Assembly (NCBI GenBank): GCA_021613535.1
Contig: CP075492.1
Location: 20,088,001-20,152,000, forward strand
Source: Adineta vaga
Lineage: Eukaryota > Rotifera
Length of the DNA: 64,000 nt
Direction of reading: 5' to 3'
Position 1 is the first letter of the stretch. Every line of letters starts with the position of its first letter. The notes beneath the pieces were generated by a model. It saw only the letters and a list, made by a program, of their open reading frames with translations, was not told the origin of the DNA and searched no databases. Below are positions 57,196 through 64,000 of the stretch, piece by piece. The position numbers and the translations under genes are program-made.

Positions 57196-58294
57196 CTAAC
57201 AGTATGCAACCACCGTTTGTAATGAAATCGGTTGTATTTGTAGGTAACCGAACGCAATAAGAACATCTTCTTCGTCCGAGTCCGACTTGTATAAACTGGA
57301 CTCATATGACGATGATCTTCTTAATTTTCGTTCGTACGGAATCAATTTTCTGTCTCCTCTTCTTCCCAAGATTTTTTCAAAACCTGGACCTTCAAAATAG
57401 TATCCCGGCTCCAGTCTTTTCATCATGGTAGCAAATTTCTTCAGTTGCTCTTTGAAACCTATATAAAACAAAAAGAGTAGGTTCGTTAGAGCATTTCGAT
57501 TATGGTTGACATCTTATTGTTCAAAATATGATATATCAGAACAAAACCGAAAATTTATACAGGTGTTTGCAAAAAAACTTGAGAAAAAATTCTTTTTTCT
57601 TAATAGTCATTTCTCTACCATTAAAAGTGATTTCAGATGTGATTTATTTGGGAATTAGCCCTTGACAGATGTAATACTTATTGCGTATGTAGATGTGCAA
57701 ATTTCTTTCATTTAGATATATATTCACTCAACTAAACTGCTCACGACTGACTTGGAAAATCATGATACTCTGCTTTTGTCTTTTTTTGAAACAAGAGTCT
57801 GTGATCTGTTTCCCTAACTCATTATGATTTAGGGATTTCATCACGTACTATATAGTGAAACATTGACCAATCAAAATGATTAGGTTATTACTAACATATC
57901 GAAGTTCACTGCAAAAAAGCAGACAATGATATACTTGTAAAACAGGTTTATGGCACTTAAATCAGCTTATCAATGTGATGTACCCACTGATAAATCCTTT
58001 TTCCGTTTATAACTATACGAGTGTTTGTCCCTGGTTACCAACGGATGTATCATTGTATTATTTTCTTCGTTCTTAGGATCTTTTTTCATACTTACATAAC
58101 ATCAATCTACAAATACCCGGTTTAGTATCAAGTGTCATGAACCCTTGAATAAAGATTGATTCTGTTTGTGACGGGTCCATGACTCACATGTCTTTCAAAT
58201 CACTTTCATTCTTGTTATCGCCTATACATCTTTTCCAGGCACTACTCGTTTGTTAAAATGATATCATAAGATATCTTCTCGTCCATCTCTTTGT

Positions 58295-58341
<47 letters not shown>

Positions 58342-59365
58342 CCTGTCACTTTTACTTACGAGAGATTCTTCTTCTCGTTCTTTTTTTCGTCTTTTCTTTC
58401 TTTCATTGATAACATAAGATAAACTAAGGGATAAATCCTAACACTGTTGATCTATGGAAAAGAGTTTAAGAACGAATACAGGAATATATTTGCTTATAAC
58501 GAGCATTAAATTCTCGCGGAGGTATAAGCGAGAAAAAGATTTATCAGAGCATACACCACATTCATACGCTGATTTAAGCGTCATGAGCCTCTTTTGAGGA
58601 TATTTCATCCTCTGTTTAGTTTTTTTCATCGTAGAAAAAATCTTACTGGTCACAACAAAGACCATGAACAAAGGTTGATGCGCTTTGCTTATTTTTAGCC
58701 GAAAAATGCATCAATCTTGACATTAGCTTTGAGAACAATAATGGCATGTTGATGAGAAAATGATGTTTGTCTCTTATGAATGATAAAAGCCAAAAACGCA
58801 GACAGTCGAAAGAAACATTTCGCTTAGCTTTTGCGCATTAAATCATGCAAATGATTCTGCTTAGTCTATTCGATTCTCCATAACCTTTCTACTTTTCGAA
58901 CTTATGATGCTCAAAGTAAAATGACTTCTTTGACTGGAATGTTCCCTCTAGACTATTCTTACCTGAATTGATAGAAACCACCGGTCGTTTTCTCTTTAAA
59001 TATTCGTAAGCTGCGCTAAAACTCCATCGATTTTTTCTAATTAAAAACATCATGACAATCGTTGGACTTCGACTGATGCCAGCACGACAGTGGACGAATA
59101 TTTTTGGCTTGGAATACTGACTCATTGCATTGGTAAGGAAATCATAGCATATTCCAAACTGTGACATCAGATCTTCTTCAGGGTGATCTTCGGCTTCGAT
59201 GAATAAATGCTCTTGTACAATACGATCGTTTGGCAAACTCGATTTGTCACTAAGGACACTGATAACATGAGTGAAGGATCTGGGCAGGTGAACCAGTGCG
59301 TCGAGATTGCCCAGATAGATTATCTCATCGATTTTGTCCATATTACGGTGGGATCCCGGTGACAT
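57196..59365 (-). CDS. Atypical dual-specificity phosphatase, two exons, intact
   Basis: Exon 1 58963-59365 and exon 2 57196-57458 join over a 1504-bp GT-AG intron (GTAAGAAT donor, TATATAG acceptor) to 666 nt, 221 residues. Residues about 10-130 form the phosphatase domain: IDEIIYLGNLDALVHL at the start, FIEAEDHPEEDL carrying the likely general-acid Asp, and VHCRAGISRSPTIVMM, the HCxxGxxRS catalytic loop with Cys and Arg in place, then LKRKRPVVSINSG. Exon 2 adds FKEQLKKFATMMKRLEPGYY and an acidic, Ser-rich tail (SDSDEEDVLIAFGY). These enzymes remove phosphate from Tyr and Ser/Thr; no targeting signal is visible. The gene reads toward the spacer. The left-arm copy is broken. Confidence 0.85.
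57948..58590. repeat. Inverted repeat in the phosphatase intron, right copy
   Basis: GCACTTAAATCAGCTTATC at 57953 and the inverse GCTGATTTAAGCGTC near 58568, with CTGATAAATCC and GATTTATCAG inside. Mirror of the feature at 30765-31405. Confidence 0.5.
58297..58342. repeat. (CT)n-(TA)n microsatellite
   Basis: A CT run followed by a TA run within the phosphatase intron, the reverse complement of the left-arm tract at 31000-31051. Confidence 0.9.
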
Positions 59366-60608
59366 TTTTAGATGAAACGATGAAGATCTGAAATGTGAAT
59401 AATGCAGCTAAGTAGCGGTGGCGCCAATGGGAGAGGGGGAGGGGGGGCGAAGAGAGGGCTGAGCCCCTTTCTCCGGAATTTTTTTAGCTCTTTTAAACTC
59501 TTGTAAAGAGTTTTGAAGCAATCGTTGATTCTTATACGGAAGAACTGTGTCGAGTAAGGGCAGTTTCAACTAAAACAGTTTTATTAGGTTTTTTTTGTTG
59601 GCTGCTTAAACAGTCTACTACAATTGAAGTTACTATGTTTGCCTTTTTCTTGATGAAAAACTAGCTTGAAATTGAAAGACAAATTCCGAGAAACGTCACA
59701 TTATTGAGTGTTATTTCGTCTCTTCTCATAAAAAACCGCGCATTGATGAACAACAAATGGGTCCAAATGTGGTCATCGCCTTTTCACTACTGATACCCGA
59801 ATCTCTGCATCCTACCATCGCCACTACTGCTTCATGTTCTGAGGATCAAACAATATTCTATTCTATTTCTTATACATCGTCTTTATCTCGCCAATTCCGT
59901 TGATTTCAACGAGAATTTCGAAGCTACATCTATTCCAAATGACATTGATACATCGGGCACTACAGAAGTTTTCTCGCTCGCCACAACGAAACTAGTAAAT
60001 TCTCTCGTATAAGTCTTATTTTGACTGAAGAGTGTCGCAAGATGCTCTTTGAGTTCTTTGTTAATCGAACTATCGAAATATCCTCAGTCTTATTATAATT
60101 CTTTCAGAAAAGGGTCAGCGAATCTAAAGGATGACCGCTAGTTGTTTTTACAACCTTACCTTATCCACACTAGATTACAGTAATACCAAATAATAACAAT
60201 ACGCTGTTTGTCAGTATATATATATATATATATATATATGAAAGACATGTCGAAACGAAAGGGAAAGAACCACAGTAAATAGTCCTAGTCTCTCTCTTTG
60301 AATTAATCACCTGATGGCCTTGCTCATGACTAATGTTATGTTAACGAATGGGAAGAATCTATCTCCAAAAAGGAAATTACCTATTGTGATTCGAACAAGG
60401 CCAATATCACCACTCTCTTTTTCCAGATAACTTATTGTTATAGCGTAACTCACTTATGTTGGTTATTTCTTTCCTTTATTCTACTAGCGAATAAAAGAAG
60501 CGTATGGCGTGTTTGGAAAAATAAACCATTCAACCCGTCATGATATATGGTTCTTTCCATTCTCTCCATGGTCACATATACATATATGTCATAGGCAAAA
60601 TTAAACTT
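59366..60608. other. Unassigned DNA inside the right arm
   Basis: Mirror of 28776-29992. The GGAGAGGGGGAGGGGGGGCG tract near 59434 lies about 80 bp upstream of the phosphatase start; a (TA)n tract lies at 60214-60238. Two plus-strand frames near 59830-60010 look partly coding but match nothing I know. Confidence 0.35.
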
Positions 60609-63120
60609 ACGAGGGAGGTACCCGAAGTGTTTAATCGCTTTAGAGTCTATACTTTGGGCATATCGAGGTGACGTATAGATAACAACAACCCTAAAAGGAT
60701 TTGGGCCCATGTCTCTTTTAGCCTGAGATATTCAAGTTTCAAGTTTCAAGTTTCATACGATAAAAGGAATTTTAATCCTATACTATGTATATTGTAAAAC
60801 AAAAATAAGCTGTAAGTAGGAAATTCTATGATGAACTGGTTGCATCGCTAGAAATTAACTATAAAATTCAGAGTTTTTTTTTCATTTCTGTTAATCAGAA
60901 TTATTTTCTTGGAAGCCTCGTAGTCGATGAACCGTCTATTTTAATAAAAGTCATTTCTAAGAAATCTGTGGTATCACACTAGAAAAGGCCGATATCTATT
61001 TATGATAGTGGTAAGCTTCAAAGAAATGTTCGAAGCAGAGTAGTTTTTGACAATGGCTGCATTGAATAAAGCATAACGAGTGACAGCTCGAATGTTGACA
61101 AACATCAGCAGCAATGTTGAAGCAAACTTCATTGACAGACTTAAAACTTCCTGGATCCTGATCAGCATACCATGATGCAAACCATGCATACTTGATCATA
61201 GGTACAAATTGAGACGACGACACCTGATTATGAATAACAGAATTCAATTGTACTATATTGTTTCGTTCAGACAAGTTGATGGCGATGTCATCAAGTTGAA
61301 CGTGATCGAATATACGTCGAGTGAATACCTTCCATTGTCTGTTAAAATAGACATCAAGTGGTTGAATGCCTGACGTAGTATGAGCTGGTATCTCTAATCT
61401 CTTACATCCTTGAACAGCGGAGTATATCTTTGAGTCTCATTGACCCGGCCAGTAGTCCGAGATTAGAAGAGAATTTGATGAAGCAAATGGGCGAAGAACG
61501 TGATCTCGCCAATATTCTATCAAAGAGCCAGTGAGTTTTCCTGAAGAACTACACGTTACAACCACGTTTGGGGCATCAAATAGTTTCTTTTTGATATCTA
61601 GTAAAAACAACGTTCGCATATTATAGAAGAAAAGATTAAAGTTAACTCACTATCGCTCACCTTTGCCTTTGGTTCCCTTAAGCAAATAAAGACAGGACCG
61701 AGAAGTTGACCGGCAAGAGTTATTATTGGTTGAATGGTGTAAGAATGTGTTGTCGCATTCTTTGATTTTACGCGTGCTATAGTAACATCTTCACCTTTAT
61801 GCGACAGAGTTCTTGTCGAGTGTATCTCTAGCTCGATGCCAGCCTGATCAGTATTAAGAATTTCTTCAGGTGTGTAATGACTCATTTCTTGTTTCACTTT
61901 TGCTACAAAGGAATCGGCAGACGCGTCTATAGTATCAGAATCAGTTATTTGATGACGGGTCATTATTTTCGTAGATTTTCTCGAACAAATATTATGACGA
62001 TGTTTAAAAGACTCTAGCCAGTGTTTCGATGCTTTAAAATCTAGAACCGAATCTTTAGCAGCTTTTTGAAGGGCTCACCGTTTCAAATCGTGGTCGTGAA
62101 CAGAAAAAACATTTTCGCGATCTTCTTCGAATTTGTCGTATACAAAATTATCTATAGTTTGTATTTTCTCTCGTCTTGTACCATGTTGTTCAATGTAATG
62201 ACGAAAACGAGAAATACACTGCTGGCAAGGAACAGCCTTAAATTGATGCTTTGCTGATTTCCATGTATGTTTCTTTCTTCCATTTGAGTCGCAAGCATTA
62301 TAGTAATCAATGACCTTTTTCATATATTCCAAGGTAAAGTTCATTTGGTTGGGCGAACTCTCAGTATTTTCAGTTTCATCGAAATCTCGGTCCATATTTT
62401 CATCTTCGGAATCACTAAATGCGTCGTCGTCATCGAAATCGAGTGTTGTTTCTGATTCAACTTCAAACGATATGCATCGTTAACGCTGTCAATTATTTCT
62501 AATAGGGAACGCACGATTTTCTCTTCGAATGGATTTGCTCGTAAGCTTCGACGATCCGGTTCTTCACGCTCAGTAATTCGGTTCATCAAGAGTTTCGCTA
62601 TTTTTCTAGCATCACTCATAGTTTTAGTTATGTAAAAATGCAACGAACGAACAGTTTGATAAAAATACTTCTTTCGATTAACAAATATCACACGGTAGCA
62701 CATGTTCTTTATATCGAACTTTTGATTATTATCATTTTCAAGACAACGTGAAAGAATGCGTATGATATGCATCTGCTGTATATCCTTTATGAGTTATCGT
62801 GTTCGTAATAGTGAGTAATACGATACAAAAAGCTTCTCTGATCAACAGAAATGAAAAAAAAACTCTGAATTTTATAGTTAATTTCTAGCGATGCAACCAG
62901 TTCATCATAGAATTTCCTACTTACAGCTTATTTTTGTTTTACAATATACATAGTATAGGATTAAAATTCCTTTTATCGTATGAAACTTGAAACTTGAATA
63001 TCTCAGGCTAAAAGAGACATGGGCCCAAATCCTTTTAGGGTTGTTGTTATCTATACGTCACCTCGATATGCCCAAAGTATAGACTCTAAAGCGATTAAAC
63101 ACTTCGGGTACCTCCCTCGT
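60609..63120 (-). mobile_element. Pogo/Tigger-type DNA transposon, right copy
   Basis: Begins ACGAGGGAGGTACCCGAAG at 60609 and ends CTTCGGGTACCTCCCTCGT at 63120; TIRs about 290 bp. Same organisation as 26287-28775. Confidence 0.75.
60996..62619 (-). pseudogene. Pogo-like DDE transposase, dead (right arm)
   Basis: Same protein pieces and the same two in-frame stops as the left copy (after HDHDLKR and after DYWPGQ). It keeps the 4 bp lost on the left, so the first-Asp exon is open for 121 codons (61598-61963). The last piece (60996-61274) is longer, ending in LCFIQCSHCQKLLCFEHFFE, a Cys-rich tail resembling a small zinc-binding unit that is frameshifted in the left copy. Confidence 0.75.
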
Positions 63121-63258
63121 CAGTCGTGTTTCTCTTTATCCATTGTAAGATGATATCATTAGATATCATCTCGTCTACCGCTTTGTCTTTCTCTCTGTAT
63201 ATAAACATGTGTGAATTTCCATCTTGTGGTCGGTCTCTTCCTTTCGTCTTCTCTCTTT

Positions 63259-63261
<3 letters not shown>

Positions 63262-63292
<31 letters not shown>
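63262..63292. repeat. (CT)n microsatellite, longer than left counterpart
   Basis: About 15 CT units; the mirrored position at about 26146-26158 has only about 5 GA units. Confidence 0.85.
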
Positions 63293-63296
<4 letters not shown>

Positions 63297-63438
63297 TAAC
63301 TTGTGTTTGATTTACGAATAAAGAACCGCATCGAACATTATTTCTTTTTCTTTCCCTTCTCTCACGTTCAGGGATAAATCCCTAACCATGAGTAATACGC
63401 TGGTTTTTACAAAGTATACAACTACATTAGGTGAAGAA

Positions 63439-63447
63439 TATATAAAT
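63439..63447 (+). promoter_or_regulatory. TATA-like box of the peptide gene
   Basis: TATATAAAT about 175 bp upstream of the start codon. A likely 5'-UTR intron of 92 bp (63523-63614, GTAATATA to TTTAG) brings it closer on the mature transcript. Confidence 0.4.
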
Positions 63448-63623
63448 ACTACGACTTTCTATTTATTTAAATTCATACTAACTAAAGTGTTTTAGACATC
63501 GACAAGCTAACCATCAGAAAAGGTAATATATTTACAAAACTTTTTATGTGGAAAAAAGGAGACATTGAAGTGAAGATGAGGATGAGAAGAATATTGATTT
63601 ATTATTTTATTTAGATACTGAAA

Positions 63624-63815
63624 ATGAACTTCGTTCTTCGAAATATCATACTAATTCTATTAATTGGATCTATAGCAGTTGCAAATGCCGGTCCAGCAGC
63701 ATATTCATCATGTATGGCAGCATGCACGGCAGGTGCCTCGTTTTGGGGAGTGACACTAGGCACTGCAGGCTGTTCGAGAATATGTGCACCGCTTTTATCA
63801 GCTCCAACACCATGA
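63624..63815 (+). CDS. Small secreted Cys-containing peptide, intact
   Basis: A 63-residue frame. A clear signal peptide (VLRNIILILLIGSIAVANA, cleavage likely before GPAAY) leaves a mature peptide of about 41 residues with four Cys in two pairs (SSCMAACTAG and GCSRICAP), rich in Ala and Gly and ending LSAPTP. Short GPAAY-starting, APTP-ending, Cys-paired secreted peptides occur as a family of unknown function in several eukaryotes; I recall this from pattern, not from a search. It could be antimicrobial, structural or a signal; nothing in the sequence decides. The gene points outward, away from the spacer. A putative 5'-UTR intron ends ten bases before the ATG. The left-arm copy (25572-25814) is frameshifted. 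Confidence 0.65.
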   Translation: MNFVLRNIILILLIGSIAVANAGPAAYSSCMAACTAGASFWGVTLGTAGCSRICAPLLSAPTP

Positions 63816-63939
63816 TGACTTTTTGGTAACTCAGACAATACTTTCAATATATCTTTATATAAAAGATTAATCGAGAAGAAGAACACATGTTGTTTTAAGA
63901 TTTTTATTTATTTGTTTAATAAATCACGAAATGTATATT

Positions 63940-64000
63940 GGAATTTACTGGTATTTAAAAATGAATATGCAAAATCACAACAGTAAAGACAGGAGGATAG
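63940..64000. other. Unique DNA outside the right arm
   Basis: Only about 60 bp visible; no similarity to the sequence left of 25504. Confidence 0.4.

Larger units (their letters stand above)
56524..63939 (-). repeat. Right arm of giant inverted repeat (~7.4 kb)
   Basis: Reverse complement of 25504-32838 with scattered differences. Inner limit TTCCATTCGTAATGAG at 56525; outer limit AAATCACGAAATGT at 63921-63934, then ATATTGG. This copy holds the intact phosphatase and peptide genes and the longer microsatellites. Confidence 0.9.

Noticed and set aside
63095-63331. Frame rich in Arg-Glu repeats near 63095-63331
   Set aside because: It is a translation of the CT/GA microsatellite.
25504-63939. 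Giant inverted repeat as a Maverick/Polinton or a bdelloid Athena-type terminal element
   Set aside because: I see no integrase, protein-primed polymerase, packaging ATPase, reverse transcriptase or GIY-YIG endonuclease in arms or spacer.

Overview
The window is animal nuclear DNA, AT-rich, with short introns (42-62 bp in most genes whose joins I could check) and several gene families that are expanded in bdelloid rotifers: ADP-ribosyltransferases, TPR fragments, rhodopsin-like GPCRs, F-box/LRR genes and a tandem-unit membrane protein. Many short tracts of TGTGGG type occur; that is the telomere repeat reported for bdelloids. I therefore read it as a bdelloid rotifer contig (moderate confidence), possibly subtelomeric or accessory.

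Region 1 (1-25.5 kb) is host-like. In order: a multi-unit membrane glycoprotein (1-3306, minus, runs off the window), a three-exon GPCR (6661-7745), an F-box pseudogene (8430-9372), an ATP adenylyltransferase-like gene with an in-frame stop (9824-10856), a TPR fragment (11193-11633), a WWE plus ADP-ribosyltransferase gene (12424-13533), a SnoaL-like gene (14250-14660), another decayed F-box/LRR gene (15.2-16.3 kb), a 970-residue VWA-domain protein (16710-19736), a small secreted kelch-like protein (20212-20511) and an ART-SPRY gene with an in-frame stop (21038-22762). Between these lie about eleven 45-80 bp imperfect hairpins built from telomere-like GTGTGGG repeats. They sit just past stop codons or exactly at the broken ends of gene fragments.

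Region 2 (25.5-63.9 kb) is a giant inverted repeat. A left arm (about 25504-32838) and a right arm (about 56524-63939), each about 7.4 kb, flank a 23.7 kb spacer. Each arm carries, from outside to inside, a small secreted Cys-containing peptide gene, a dead pogo/Tigger-type transposon with terminal inverted repeats of about 290 bp, 1.2 kb of unassigned DNA, and a two-exon dual-specificity phosphatase gene reading toward the spacer. Peptide and phosphatase genes are intact in the right arm and frameshifted in the left; the transposase stops are shared by both arms.

The spacer is transposon debris: a MULE with two other elements nested in it, an intron-containing Helitron, three piggyBac elements (two complete between TTAA sites, with a perfect subterminal palindrome), foldback elements, and minisatellites. 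No tRNA, rRNA or CRISPR array was recognised. All joins are deduced from GT-AG sites and reading-frame continuity; no transcript evidence was available.
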